Assembly (NCBI GenBank): GCA_033439255.1
Contig: CM065884.1
Coordinates: 2,852,001 to 2,916,000 of the forward strand
DNA length: 64,000 nucleotides
Direction: 5' to 3'
DNA from: Hericium rajendrae
Lineage: Eukaryota > Basidiomycota > Agaricomycetes > Russulales > Hericiaceae
Positions 1 to 12,455 of this stretch are shown here, in pieces; positions within the stretch are counted from its first letter, which is position 1, and each line of letters starts with the position of its first letter. Position numbers and translations under genes: made by a program. The notes under the pieces are model-generated. The model worked only from the letters and a program-made list of their open reading frames with translations. It was not told where the DNA came from and did not search any database.

Positions 1-1
1 T

Positions 2-2833
2 GACGTCCATATTAACCTAGGCCCGTCGCCCTCAGGATGGGAACTCCCATCTCTCCCCAGTTTTGAGGCTTCCCTCGTTGACGTGGAATGGTATGACCAC
101 ACAAAGCCCTGGCGCACGTACCGACCAGTCGTCTCCGAACAGACTGCCTCACAGTGGGTATATCATCCAAGCATGCAGGACATCCTTCTCCCATCAGCGG
201 GTGCACCACCGCTCGACCTCACTATTCGCCTCACGGTCTTGCATGATATCAAAAGCGTCACCTCAATTGGTTCAGCCCTCGCGCTTTACGTAGGCATAGA
301 TGTCTTGCCACTAGCAATTCCAGATCCCATGCCACTATTTACAACAGGCTCCCGAGATGCACAAATCGCACTCAGTCACGTGCTGCAAGCAGCTGTGCTT
401 GAATGACGAGGATTTCTTAGGTGGATGCTCCTCAACCTAGGCTCCGTCTGGGAACATGTGCCCATCGATATCCCGAACTGGCAAACGAAAGTGCATGATT
501 GGAACCTCACATTCGGCTGGGGCATTGGGACAGTGATTGATTTTTCCACACCCCCAGGGACCTGGCCAGATTTAACCATACTCACATCTCACTGCAATCC
601 AGTGCGCTATCGCTGGGGCATTTTCTTCCTGAAGGACTCACGACTCATTGGCCTCAATCCCGATGTCCTCGATGCCATAGACTTTCGCACAACAACGAAC
701 GCAGAGAATACCCGTCGCAAAAAGGCTTCGAAGTCCCATCGCCGGGTCGATCGGTGCCTCCAGCAAACTTCCTCGCAGCCGGCTGCGCCCTCGTCCTCCA
801 AGCCTGTGTGCGACATGGCATACTACTTGGACGGAGGAGGCAGCTCGGATGATGAAGGCATGCCAATCGAGCCCACCGCCCTGTCGTTCTCCATTCCACC
901 ACACCCGCCGCTGCGGCCGTCACCCGGCTCTGGGCCCCCGAGTCTAAGTCAAGCTCCAACGCTCCAATCGGGCCGTTCTCGTGAATGCTCGCCACCGCCA
1001 CCGTCTCATCGCTTGCGCCCTCAGTCACCTTCTCCATGCAATGCCCGGGATTGTACCCCCGTACGCGAGTATTCCAAACGGTGCGCATTGTATCGACGAT
1101 CCAGCGTATCCCCGTCCTTTCGCCATCGTAGCTACCGCTACGAGAGGTCGCGTTCCCCAGGACGCGGCCGTCCATACGACCACTACGAACCACGCCGCTC
1201 TCACCCCTACGAGCACTGCCACGATAGGTTCTGTCGTTCACGTTCACCTTCATGCACCCGCTATGTCTCTCGCAGGGGGAGGTCTCGCTCCCCCAGGTCC
1301 CCATACTGTCAACGAGCCTCATCGCCCCACTACGCTGGGCCCCGCTTCACCTACCATGCCCGCAATCCGAGGCACTATTCATGCTCCACGTTGTGACCTC
1401 AACACCAGTATTCTGTGTCTCCCGAGCATGCAGCCCACTCCCACACACTGGCATCACTGCCACACGACAATCCGCCGACCTCCTAGGCTGATCGTTCTAG
1501 TGACCTCGTGCCTCACACGCCCTTGCCTTCTGCGCTCATGGTGGGGTCCACTTCATCTCGCGCGACATCCACGGGTCCCGCTCCCACTGCCTCCAAGTCA
1601 CCTTCCCGGCAGTCATCCCTGGAGCCAACACTCCTGGCACGCATGAAGGAACCTTCCTTGCAGCCGCCTTCACCGCCCACCCTTCTAGCCCGCATTGGCG
1701 ACGACCTGTACGACGAGCCCCGATCTTTAGCATCCCACATCACCGACAGCGAGCACCTGTCCTTGGCATCCCGCATCACAGACGATGCAGACGATGCACC
1801 GGAGGACGTCGCTATGGACTCGGAGCATTCGGCGGCAATGCAACCCACCACTCCGCCCCTGGCCCCATCGTCCGCACCTGCATTCCAACCGTCTCCACTG
1901 GATTCCGCCGAGCCCCATGTACCCCATGCGCTCGAACTGCCCGATCACCTTGCGGACCTCTCCCATGAAGCGCCAGTGGCACTATCCTTCCCGGCGGGCC
2001 GCGCCCTCCGGGTATGGGATAAAATTCCTTTCAATTACGAAGGCTACCTACAGATGGACAGCCGCACCCAAATTCACATTCATGGCTGGCACGCGGCAAA
2101 CCCCAACCTGACCTGAGAGACCCTGGTCCATCAAATGCTGGCTCGCGGCATTAAATTCGAATGGCGTATTTCGCTGCAGTCCCTTCCGGACCGACCACAG
2201 CTGCTTCTGTGCCCTTCTCGAGAGGCCCCGCTCTGGTCTGCCTTCCACATGCCCCAGATGCACCATCACGAGGCCGTGCTCAGGGAACTTCTTCGGTGTC
2301 CTAACAGCCGTGTGTTCCTCCTCCACAGTGGTATCTCTTGGTATCTCGCACTGCACTACGGTCCTAGCTCACTCACCATGGATGCATTGACAGGCCCGTC
2401 CTTGCATGTCCGCCAATATGGCCAGGGTGACCGTCATGGCATGCCAGTACCTTGCTCCGGTGACACCGTCACCACAGACGAAGTCAATCGTCTCGTAGGC
2501 TGCCTGCGCGATGGTCGATCATTTTGGCCCTCGCCCGCAGTCTTTAATGAAAGTCCTTTGTGGTCAGGCGAATGGACCGAGGACGCAGAGACATGGTTCC
2601 AGCACCGTCTATCTCTTTCTCAAACACCACAGTTCTCGGCCTTTTCAGACAGTGTCTGGAAGAAGCAGCTCTGTAGTGCTCTTCCCAATGAACGGTGCCA
2701 TCACGGTCCATTGCACGGCTCCCTCGCACATGCCCAGTCTCTTCTTATGGAGCATCCAGGAGCACTACAGTTTTCCACTATCACACTGCCTCTTGAACGG
2801 CCGCCTCAAGCACCATCCTTGTCCACGTCATGA
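2..2833 (+). pseudogene. Long retroelement-borne reading frame with internal stops
   Basis: A single reading frame is open from the first bases of the window to a final stop at 2831-2833. It is interrupted only by in-frame stops at 404 (TGA), 1394 (TGA), 1484 (TAG) and 2114 (TGA), with no change of frame over 2.8 kb. The product would be about 943 residues plus whatever lies upstream. The middle (about 1020-1390) is rich in Arg-Ser dipeptides (RSRSP), Tyr and His; the next part is Pro/Ser/Thr rich; the last 230 residues look globular. I do not recognise the family. It ends 77 bp before a polypurine tract and LTR, so it is probably the last gene of an LTR retroelement, truncated here by the window edge. 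Three of the four stops are TGA, as C-to-T change of CGA codons would give. The intact frame suggests recent decay. Confidence 0.6.
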
Positions 2834-2909
2834 AGATCTTCTCGTTCCCGCTGCGTGTATTGGATATTCTTGCAATTAGACTTCCTTTGTCTAGAGACTG
2901 GGGGGGTTA

Positions 2910-3417
2910 TGTGATGCACCTGTACAATGAGGGAAGGAGGGATTTAGCCTCAAGACAAAGAAAGCCGAAATAGGAAGTACTTATGTAACATATGAACGCT
3001 AGAAACGAGTGCCAGCACTCGTCTTGTACCTCTTGTCTAACCATTACAATCAAGTTTCCTTTTGTCTCTTTTTCTCTTTTCTTTTTCTCTATCTCTCGTC
3101 TCTTTCTCTGTTTCCTTTCTCGTACGTTTCTCTCTCTCTCTCGCCTACTAACAGTTTCTATTGACTCTAGGAATGAGACGACTCACGTCGCAGTTCGAGA
3201 TGCGACGCTCCTCCCCAGCTCTTATCTTCTGGAGAGAGGTTCGCTCCCTCCCCGTTCCCCAAGAGCCGGGTAGGATCGCTCCCGTGCATCGCTCGTAGAG
3301 GCCGAGCTTCGCTCTCTGAGGCACCTTCCAGGGCTGACCTACAACTTCCTTCCTCTCCTTGTCCGTCAGCTACTTTAGACTACATACCGGTTTCATGGCC
3401 TCTGTAGGAGTGTCACA
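2910..3417 (+). repeat. 3' LTR of the element carrying the 2-2833 frame
   Basis: The segment starts TGTGATG and ends GTGTCACA, so its ends are inverted TGTGA/TCACA. It directly follows a G-rich polypurine tract (about 2895-2909). Length is 508 bp. A hairpin with 7-bp stem ACGAGTG/CACTCGT lies at 3005-3022 and a pyrimidine-rich run at 3050-3150. The 5' LTR is outside the window, so neither the pair nor the target duplication can be tested here. Confidence 0.65.
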
Positions 3418-3648
3418 ATGATAGTATAGTATATTGAATGCAAAACATCATATAAACATACAGCTACAAGTTGACAAAGATACATGGTCTAATGTCAAAA
3501 TACTAATTAGTTTAGCTTAGCTTCATTCTAAAGATGTTGCAGTCATTGTGATTCAAAAAAACAGCATATATTACAATTTTGTAAGGCTCTTGAAAGAATG
3601 AACAATATGAATACTAGCTACTTAGGGCATTGTTAAAAAAGTTGAGCA
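3418..3648. other. AT-rich intergenic gap
   Basis: AT-rich sequence between the LTR and the 3' end of the b561 gene. I see no gene or structured repeat in it. Confidence 0.5.
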
Positions 3649-4736
3649 TTATTTTAAAAGAAATGATATCTTTGATAATCTATAAAACAGATGAGTCAGT
3701 CATATATAATATATATCTTTAAATACAACAGTCTTACCTGATACGTGTATATAAGGCTACCAGTAGAAATAAAGGAGCAACACTATATGTAATAAAACGT
3801 ATACTCCATGCACTATGACTAACTGACCAATTTGACCAAGCTCCACCAAGATTTACAATTATAAGGATTATGGGAACTAAAATGTATCCTGAAAGCCTAA
3901 AACAAATGTAAATGTTCTTTTTGCCTGAAAATTACTTGTTAATTACCTATGATACTTCCATAGCTGTTTAGCTTTGAGCTCACCACCCAGTGCAGCACCA
4001 TTGCACCAGACACTACTAGCTCCAAGAGCAAACTGGCTCATTAGTAGCATCCACAGAAGAATACCTAAGATCTGTGCATATTATGTTAGAAGAGCATGGC
4101 ATGTTCAATAAATGTACACCAACCCCATGCCATGTTGTAAAATGAGCTGAACCATGACTGTACTTGTTCCAAATGATTGAAAAGGTCCCGAGAGCCATAA
4201 AAAAGAGGCTGGATATCATCAGGGCCTGGTGTCGCTTCAGTCCAGCAGATTTAGTACTCGGTTGAGATGTGAGCTGGAGCGTTAGAATGCCTGTACGATT
4301 TCGATAGGAGTTTGTTTCTAATACCATTCCATACTAGTAAAGCTGGCTTACCCAGTACAAGCAATATGATAGCTATGCTTTGCAATGTCGGATGCAAAGC
4401 AAACCAACCGAGAGACGTGGGATTGTTGCTGATTATGATGGCCCAGGTAAGTAGGGAAATGACCTAGGAACAATGAATATAAGGACATATAACTTTCGAT
4501 TCACTGTCAGCTCGACGTACCCCTGCGGAAACCTACGTAGTCGAAACTAATGATCAGCTGAGATCTTGCGCGCATGGACTGCAACTAACGATAGTCGTGT
4601 AAAACGCTAGGCTATCTCCTTTCCGGTCCTCTGATCTAACATATTGGGTGTCTTCAAGGCGTACCATGGTAGGGGAAGTGTCAAAGGATTGATACAATGC
4701 TGTAAGACCAATCTCGTTGCCTTCACTCGAGTCCAT
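3649..4736 (-). CDS. Cytochrome b561 domain transmembrane protein
   Basis: Seven exons on the minus strand: 4736-4590, 4532-4521, 4463-4352, 4290-4124, 4071-3947, 3896-3738 and 3679-3649. All junctions are GT..AG and phases agree, giving 250 residues, the usual size of fungal CYB561D2-like proteins. The protein carries the b561/ferric-reductase core: FALHP, KRHQALM, HFTTWHG and LWKYHR. These supply four histidines (about residues 77, 111, 145 and 187) at the spacing expected for two haem pairs within hydrophobic helices. The family moves electrons across a membrane, usually from ascorbate to ferric iron or monodehydroascorbate; the compartment cannot be read here. The second exon is only 12 nt. 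The gene is divergent from GSK3, with 577 bp between starts. The 3' half is AT-rich but intact. Confidence 0.85.
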
Positions 4737-5313
4737 GCTGAAGCTTATGAACGATTGTATCGCTTGATGGGAAAAAAAATAAGTACTACGCTAGTGGGAA
4801 TAGCGGCGTAACGGATATGGCATAGGAAGACGGAGATTGGCTTTGGCCGAAAGCGATGCCACGAAAATTCACAGCCTGCCATGTGGGGCTCGACTCAGCT
4901 TCAACCGCCCAAGCCAAAGGTAGCATTCGCAGGGTATCTCAGAACAATTTATATAAGACCAATATGTTGCTCCTGTCAGATTCGTTCGTCCTAGAAGACG
5001 CAGCAAAGTTTGTCACTATTTGTGCGCCACCGTAGGTCACAAGGCCCATGTGGCATCCCGACTGTGCGCCTCCATCCCAACCACGTCTTCTACCACTTTC
5101 CTCGCCGTCCGCTTACCCTCTTGATCGTCTAACCTCACTCGCGCTTTATTGTTGTTATTTTTTCTACCTCCGTCCTGCCCGGTACTTTTTCTTCGAGCGG
5201 ATTAGGGTGAAACACATCTGTTAGACATTCAACCCTCTGATTTACAAACTTTAGTCTCATTCTTTCTGTTCTAGGCATCGTGACGCACACGGCATCCATT
5301 TAAATTTGGTGTA
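4737..5313. promoter_or_regulatory. Shared divergent promoter region, b561 / GSK3
   Basis: Gap of 577 bp between two head-to-head start codons. The GSK3-proximal half (about 5075-5280) is pyrimidine-rich, as is common upstream of fungal genes, and ends in a possible 5'UTR splice acceptor (CTAG near 5275). I see no clear TATA box. Co-regulation of the pair is possible but only inferred. Confidence 0.45.
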
Positions 5314-6968
5314 ATGACTACACACGCTCCGATTAACGGTGTCAAGATAAATCGTACGTTACGTTCTTCATCGTATCATCGAACATGCCCACTCACTTAT
5401 TGCGCTTTCGTGCTTTCGTGCTATGATGCGGCCCTTCAATACTTCTGCTGGCATTCTGAATGTCTTTGCTGGTCTGATTTTGGTCTTCAATCTCAATAAT
5501 TTTCGCCTTTTGGAACATTCTGCAATGTGTAGCAATCGATGATCCCCGCAAAGTCGTCAAAGTAGCGGCATCTGATGGGAAGTCGGGGGAGACGCGCGAT
5601 CTTGCATATACAAACTGCAAAGTGATAGGAAATGGTTCTTTTGGTGTTGTGTTCCAGGCGAGGCTTGTGTCGAACCCGGAACAGGCAGAAGATATTGCGA
5701 TCAAGAAGGTGCTGCAGGACAAACGATTCAAGGTGAGTGTTCATATCAATCATTGAATCCGAGCTAAGGCATCGCCGTTTCTCTTTTTCACTATAGAATC
5801 GCGAATTGCAGATTATGAGGCTTGTAACACATCCGAACGTGGTTGACCTGAAGGCTTTTTTCTATTCGAACGGTGATAAGGTATGTATGCCCATGATCAA
5901 GGAAGCTAGACTAAATTGTCTATAGAAAGATGAGGTTTACCTCAATCTTGTGCTTGAATACGTACCTGAAACTGTGTATCGCGCGAGTCGCCACTACGCA
6001 AAACTCAAGCAACCCATGCCCATGCTGCAAGTCAAATTGTACATGTATCAACTTCTACGCTCTTTGGCCTACATACACTCAGTTGGGATCTGCCACCGTG
6101 ACATCAAGCCACAGAATCTTCTGCTGAATCCAGCCACGGGCGTACTAAAGTTGTGCGATTTCGGCTCGGCAAAAATCCTGGTAGCAGGAGAGCCGAATGT
6201 CAGTTATATCTGCTCCAGATACTATCGTGCGCCGGAGCTCATCTTTGGGGCGACAAATTATACAACCAACATCGGTGCTTTTTAGAATCATCCCAGCGAT
6301 GCGATACTGTTTTGTTAACTTGTCCATTAGATATCTGGTCGACGGGGTGTGTCATGGCCGAGTTAATGCTCGGGCAGCCCCTTTTCCCTGGAGAAAGTGG
6401 CATTGACCAGCTCGTGGAGATTATCAAAGTATTGGGAACTCCTTCGCGAGAGCAAATCAAGACGATGAATCCCAACTATATGGAACACAAATTCCCGCAG
6501 ATTAAGCCTCACCCTTTTTCGAAAGTTTGTATTTTTTCTTCGACTGAAGAATACAGCTTCACGCATCCCACAATATTTAGGTTTTCCGACCGCGCACAGC
6601 GCCGGAGGCGATAGACCTTGTCTCCAAACTTTTGGAATACACGCCTGAGGCTCGGTTGAGTGCTATCGAAGCGATGGTGCATCCATTCTTTGATGAGCTT
6701 CGCGGAGAGGGTGCGAAGATGCCGAACGGGAAGGAGTTCCCGGCGTTATTTGACTTCACACGGGAAGGTGAGTTTTGGCAGATGTGCTTATTGGAATATG
6801 ACCTGATTCTCTGTGTCCTCATTCTCTGTGCTAGAGCTATCCGTTCGACCAGATCTGATCCACAAGCTTGTTCCGCCACATTGCGAGGCAGAATTACGCT
6901 CAAGATCAATCGATGTTCACAACTTTGTGCCGATACCTTTGGAACAAATGAGGATCACTTTGGACTGA
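5314..6968 (+). CDS. GSK3: Glycogen synthase kinase 3 (GSK3/shaggy) homologue
   Basis: Seven exons: 5314-5353, 5533-5732, 5797-5880, 5926-6274, 6331-6524, 6581-6767 and 6835-6968. Phases agree throughout and give 395 residues, the normal fungal length. The kinase core is complete: glycine loop IGNGSFGVV (45-53), catalytic Lys about 71, CHRDIKPQN with catalytic Asp 167, DFG 186-188, and the GSK3-specific activation loop VSYICSRYY with the autophosphorylated Tyr about 202. The stretch [13 protein letters not shown] and the ending [11 protein letters not shown] are also typical of GSK3. It is a CMGC Ser/Thr kinase that prefers primed substrates and acts in nucleus and cytoplasm in metabolism, stress and morphogenesis. 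Intron 1 (179 nt) is unusually long for this locus, so a small extra exon cannot be excluded. Confidence 0.93.
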
Positions 6969-7633
6969 CTGATCGGAAATTTGTGGCGACTTCTGGTCGA
7001 TGCTTTTTTTTCATCCTTGTGGTATTACTGTCTGCGCTGTCTGCTCGTTATCCCAAATCTTCTCAGATTTTCCCTGTTGTATTGGAGCTATTTGTACACA
7101 TCCGATGTCAGCCTAGTTGGATAGTCCCTTCTACTTTTGACAGTTTTTCTCGTGAATCATATAACTTGTGATGACTACAGAAATATTTACTTCTTGTTCA
7201 ATTGAGGGCCTTGACGGGATATGAACCCTTTGAGCTACGTGCAGTGCAACTTGCAGTCTTCTCTGCATACTATGCGTATTCTGTCATCGACATTTTCCTT
7301 CTTACGGGTATTATAGCCGCATACAAAACGATAGGCCGTCCCGAGAAAAATGATGTAAACATGGGTTTTGAGTCGGTGAAGGTCGGAAACCACTTGCGAT
7401 TGTATGGCGCCGCGCCAGACCATGTCGCGTCTCACCTGCCAGTGCTGCTATTGCCACCGGCTGTGAGCTAGAATCGAGCTCAACCTGTACAGCTGCAATG
7501 TTGAACATCCGACGTACGCATCAGCTTCTGCCACAAGCGGCCCATCGTTTTGTAAACGGCTGTACATACTAGAGAGTCGATCGGTTACTTGGAGGAATTC
7601 TCAATATACGATACGGCGGATTTCTCAGCCACA
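6969..7633. other. Downstream region of GSK3
   Basis: 3' flank of the kinase gene. An open frame at 7202-7471 has no splice partners, no recognisable domain and no neighbours in phase; I do not support it as a gene. Confidence 0.4.
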
Positions 7634-7639
7634 GCGTCA

Positions 7640-8076
7640 AAGGACCCATGAATATGCGCCTAGAGGTTGCATCCAAAATTTGGCCTTCCGTCAGCACAAA
7701 ATCCATGCCCAAAACGTCCGAATTTGGGTGCGACATCACTTTCCGAGGCCGGTCCGTCAGCAAAATGGATCCGAGTTCAGGGGCCAAACAGGGCGGATTG
7801 TGGCCGCATGAAGGGATCGAACATGGAAACCAACGATAGGTTGTAAAAATTGTGCTTTCTGCCGTTCTCTGCCGGTTTTCTGCCCTCAGCACCGGATGTC
7901 CGTCCGCACCAAGGATGGGAGCTGGGCCAAGGGGCCCCATATTCGTAGCGGTTTCGATCGGACCTCGGCCGAAATTCTGGCCCTTTCGTCCGCACCAGGA
8001 TCCCAGCTTGGACGATTTTTGGGCCTTTTCCGTCAGCATCCCGATGGGACCTTTGGTGGGATATTCATGGGTCCTT
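7640..8076. mobile_element. Small non-autonomous TIR element (MITE-like), 437 bp
   Basis: A perfect 16-bp terminal inverted repeat, AAGGACCCATGAATAT, lies at 7640-7655 with its complement at 8061-8076. GCGTCA flanks both ends directly (7634-7639 and 8077-8082; one further A can also be matched), as a target-site duplication. The interior encodes nothing convincing; it contains diverged internal copies of a motif like GGCCTTNCCGTCAGCA. It sits between GSK3 and the PHD gene. The superfamily is not assignable by eye. Confidence 0.7.
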
Positions 8077-8083
8077 GCGTCAA

Positions 8084-8420
8084 TTATAAAGAATGCATGA
8101 TATCAATAAGAAAAAAACTACCGCAGCTCTATCTTCTGTCGAACACAGAAATTTAATGAGTGGGGTCAAAAAACAGACCAAAAGATAACTCGAGTAGTAG
8201 CAAAGGTTGCCGTGCTCTGCGCGGCGTTTATGATTCTTGCTGTATATACTCGAGAAAAAGGGGCTGGAGGCATTTGCATGAAGCGCGGATCATATCCTAT
8301 CAACTTTGCCACTGCGGCTAATATTGGACTTGTGACAGACTGGTGTCTTTTTGCCGTGTCTCCAACTCGTACCCCTTACGTATCCCATATCCTCCACAAG
8401 CCACCTGCCATTTGGTCATC
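8084..8420. other. Upstream region of the PHD-finger gene
   Basis: About 340 bp between the small TIR element and the start codon at 8421. No gene was seen. It presumably holds the promoter and 5'UTR of the PHD-finger gene. Confidence 0.4.
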
Positions 8421-11320
8421 ATGACCTCTGTGGCCAATCTTCCCACCTACAAATTACAACACCCAGAAGTACCACGGAGGCTCAGTCCTAGCTTCGAATT
8501 GGATCCTGGGGATTCCAGTTTAGCTACCGAAATCCTCCCAGAGCCACCCCCACTATCCTCTGTGCATCAGGCAGCGATGAGACGCGACTCCAGGAAGCCG
8601 TCCACTCTTCCGTCGTTTCTCCCTCAACACGATCCAGGAACAACATACACTGGGATTCAAGCGGGTCCCTTAGTAGTAGGAAGTTTAGAGGCAGAGCCTG
8701 AGGTAGAGGGGCCTAGACGTAAACGGGCAAGGGTTGATAAGAGGTACACGGTCCATCATTGCTGCTCTCTACGCTTTGCCTGACAATGGGTACTCTTCTT
8801 CGCGGTTCTCAACTACGCCACCTCGTCCGCCATTTCCCCTCACTGTCCATTTAGTAGTGTGGTGCAACATGCTCGAAGTATCTCCAGTCGAAGCATCGAT
8901 GGCACATCTTTGCTACCTGCCAGGTTGATGTCGGCCATGGGGACTGGTGATATCAATCGAGACCCGGATGGCATTGGAAAGTTTCGCTCCAATTCCGTGT
9001 CGCTTGGCGACAACGACGTCAACAGCTCGAGTTTCACAAACTCTCAACACAGCAAGGGGAAAGAGAGAGTGGCTTTGTCGATCAAGGAAGAGCCACCGGC
9101 GGTCACTTTGCAGGCAGGTGATTCCATGTCAGCTATCGTGAGTTTCTCGGCTTGTTTTACTCGGTCACATGAAAACAGCTTTTCCAGCGTAACGAAGATC
9201 ATTGTTCCGCCTGTCGCTCGTTAGGATCACTGGTATACTGCGACGGTTGTCCATGTGCTTACCACCTATGGTGTCTTGATCCTCCGATGGAGGCGTCAGA
9301 CCTTCCAGAGGGTGAGACCCAGTGGTATTGCCCAAAGTGTAAGGCTCGCGAGGTACGAATTATACTTTTCGTAGTACCGTTATGCTGTCTCTGAGTATAT
9401 ATCGATTAGAAACCCTCAATCAAGCCCAACGATTCACTTCTGTCGCCATTAATCAACCAAATTTATCACGCATCACCTGCCGAGTTTGAACTCCCTGAAG
9501 AAATTCGCTCTTATTTTCGACAAGGTAAGGAATCTATTAACCAGTTCTTGTAGTCCCGTTCAAAATATTTCTGTCACTCAGTCGGGACTAGTGCTCGTGG
9601 TACTTACGTGGATTCTTCGCTCTTCAAAGCTCCGCGAATCAAGTGAGTTTTATCTTTTTTTCCACATCCATGGTCTTGGTGGAGTGAGCATTGTCTAGGT
9701 TACTGATACACATTGTAGTCGCCACGGCGAGCTCGAAGATCGTGATCCTTATAGAATGAAGGACAGGAATGGACTACCCGTGCTGTGCTTTCGTTGTGGG
9801 GCGTCTGCATTACCTGACGGACTCAGTAAAGCGATTGTGACGAGACGTTCGCGCTCTTCGTCTACGCGTTCGCATGGTGGCACCGAGGAGCATTGGAATA
9901 GCATCATTTCCTGCGACTATTGCACCCTTCACTGGCATCTTGACTGTTTAGATCCGCCTCTACTAGCAATGCCTCCCTTTGACAAAAAATGGATGTGTCC
10001 GAACCATGCAGAAACAACTTTGGTGAGAATTTTGTGATATTTCATGTTCCTAATGTACTCACGTCGACTTTTAAGGTCCCCAAAAGCCGCCTATCTAAGC
10101 AAAACTCTGATGCGATTCACGTGGCGCATCCGAATGAGCCGAACAATGGCAACATCGAGATCGTCGCGCCAGATAGAATACCAACAAACGGAGTGACCGT
10201 GGATGAAATATTCATTAACGGTCGGCGATACAGAGTGCCAGAGCGTGTTCTTAAATTGGACTTTTGGGAAAAGATGAGTATGGAATCAAATCAAGTCACT
10301 GCGTGAGTCCACTGTTTTTCTTCTTCTTTTCCTTGTGCTGAAATCGTGCATAGCCAAGTTTTTGATAGCACGAGCGGTATTTCTTCGCCTCTTACGTCTT
10401 TAACCTCACTCGATGGAGACGCATCGGATGCTTGCACGCACCATGGTCCGCATTGTGGTCTGCGTGACATCGCCTCGTGGAATGTAGAAGATCTACGTTC
10501 AGCATTGGTGAGGTTCACGGATATGTGCCTTGAGAACACAAAGGACGGATTCTCATCGATGTTGTGGCAGCTTCTTCTCGACATGTCAAGAGCTTTTGAT
10601 ACTTCAACAGTTCCCTCCGATGAATTGATCTTTGCATCTCAGCAGATGAAACTCCAAAAAGGTGTTCAAACTGTTGCAGGAGCTCACGTTCCTGTCTTAC
10701 CTGAAGTACCCATCGAAGTAACTTTCCAGGGGCAAGACAACTCGCAAAGCCGCGTCATGTCTCATTCAGGTGACATAGGAAGTCCGCGGTCCCGCAAACA
10801 ACCTGACCGAGCGTCGAAACGCGATGTGTCATACGTTCGTAAATTTCACTTATATATCTACGCAACTTTTGAGCTTCTTCCCGCTCAGTCTGTCCCAAGT
10901 CTGGACACGGCCGATTTTGCGAACAATGAAGGGGTATCGCCAGATCAGCGTTCGCCGGCAATACCTGCTCCAGCTAATGTCAAATTGAAGCAAGCCATAC
11001 GGTCTCGACAGACTCTGCGACGAGGAGCTGCACTACCACCTTCTGCAAAGCCGTCCTCTGGCCCATTGCGTCCTACGTCTTCACCGACGGAAAGCCCAGC
11101 CCAGACATCTGCAGTAGCCTTGACTGCCCCAATGGGTAGCTCCAGTCTGAAGATCCGATTACCGCCTCGCCCTAACATAGCCTCGACGTCGAAATCAGGG
11201 GAGCATCTCGTGCAGGGCTCCCCAGCATCCGTCAGGGCGAGACCGAATCGTCGATCCCTTCGTCGACAGGCAATTCCGAGTAGTACGACGAAGAGAGAGA
11301 TCCCCGGGCAGGATAGCTGA
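8421..11320 (+). CDS. Two-PHD-finger protein, Rco1-like (Rpd3S/Clr6 complex)
   Basis: Eight exons: 8421-8743, 8855-9137, 9188-9352, 9410-9524, 9582-9642, 9719-10022, 10076-10302 and 10354-11320. Phases agree, giving about 814 residues; an optional in-frame 54-nt intron at about 10835-10888 would give 796. PHD1 (about 203-257) has the Cys4-His-Cys3 pattern with CSAC, CDGC, AYHLWC and WYCPKC. PHD2 (about 339-415) starts LCFRCG, continues SCDYC, HWHLDC and ends CPNH. Two such fingers joined by a segment with [14 protein letters not shown] are what I know from Rco1/Cph1-type subunits of the Rpd3S histone deacetylase, which reads methylated H3K36 in transcribed genes. The N-terminus has a basic RRKRARVDK stretch; the C-terminus is Ser/Pro/Arg rich. 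The junction after exon 1 is the least certain. A generic PHD protein is the alternative. Confidence 0.75.
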
Positions 11321-12455
11321 GCGGTTGACAGAATGCTTAAGCTTGAGGCGGGGTTCCTTCTGACATTCGTGAAATTATGCCGAAGTTGTACCGTACATTG
11401 GCAATTATGTTATTTAAGTGAGGCGAAGGCGACTACATACACGGCTAGCAAGGTGACCGATGACAACCGACGATCTAATGGATCCGTGATTTAGGAGGTC
11501 AGGATGGTAGACACGATTCGGGCCTATTACTGGCTTTCGAGAGTTGGATCACAGGATGATGGTGATCTGGATCAGACGGTGCCAGCACTTTGTGGCTGTC
11601 AGGCACGTAGAGAGATAGCGAGCGCCACTGTCAAGGATGAATATTAGAAAAATGGATGGCGAGCACGGTGATAGAACCGTGTGCGCTTTGATTCAAGAAG
11701 GAACAATGCGATCGTGAGCCATTAGGCCATATTGCTTTTTGGTATGTGTGCATCAACAATAATAATTGATTCGTTATGGCGAACTTCAACTTTCGTCAGA
11801 CATGTCATAGCTGTCACTTCAGTGCTCATTGCTGCATGTCCGAGTCCCCTGAGGTTCCCTGCACATCGAATATGAATTCGGTGCTGTGATGTATGTATTT
11901 GCCATAAGTACTGGTCCAGTGCCGTGGAGAATCAGTGACAGATGAAGGTACTGCACACGGGGCAGCACCAAAAATCTTGAGGAAATGAGGCTTGGTCTGA
12001 GAAACTACAATTTGTAGACTACATAACAATGACGATGGTATCAATCAGTGGATTCGGGCGGTTTCGATCGGACTCTGGGTTTCCTGTGATCCAGCCTCCG
12101 GATTTCAATGATAGGCCCGATTTGCGTTTTCCAGCGCGCTCCAACCCATTTCCCTCAAATTCGCGCTGGCGATTGCAACTGATCCCACAGATCGTCGGCT
12201 TTCATCAATTCGCTTGCTAGCCGTGTACGTCTGCGTGTCGGACAGTCGGCGTTGTTCAATGGAATTGGCCGGCCGGGGACCACACGAGAGCCCGCGGACG
12301 GCCAAGATACCGAAGGCAGTGTCAGTCGCCGGCGGTCGGCAACTTAAGAAACGACATTCGGGCCATTCTTTCTCATGCTTGAACGCCGTCGTCCTCAGCT
12401 ACGTCGCCTCCCCGCCTTCGACTCGCCATCCTCTACAATAAGTTGCTTCGTAGCG
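11321..12455. other. Intergenic region
   Basis: About 1.1 kb between the PHD gene and the Zn2Cys6 gene. Short open frames exist on both strands without splice partners or domains. The last 250 bp are pyrimidine-rich and GC-richer, as expected for the next promoter. Confidence 0.4.

Noticed and set aside
7202-7471. 89-codon frame after GSK3
   Set aside because: No domain, no splice partners, and it lies in the 3' flank of the kinase.
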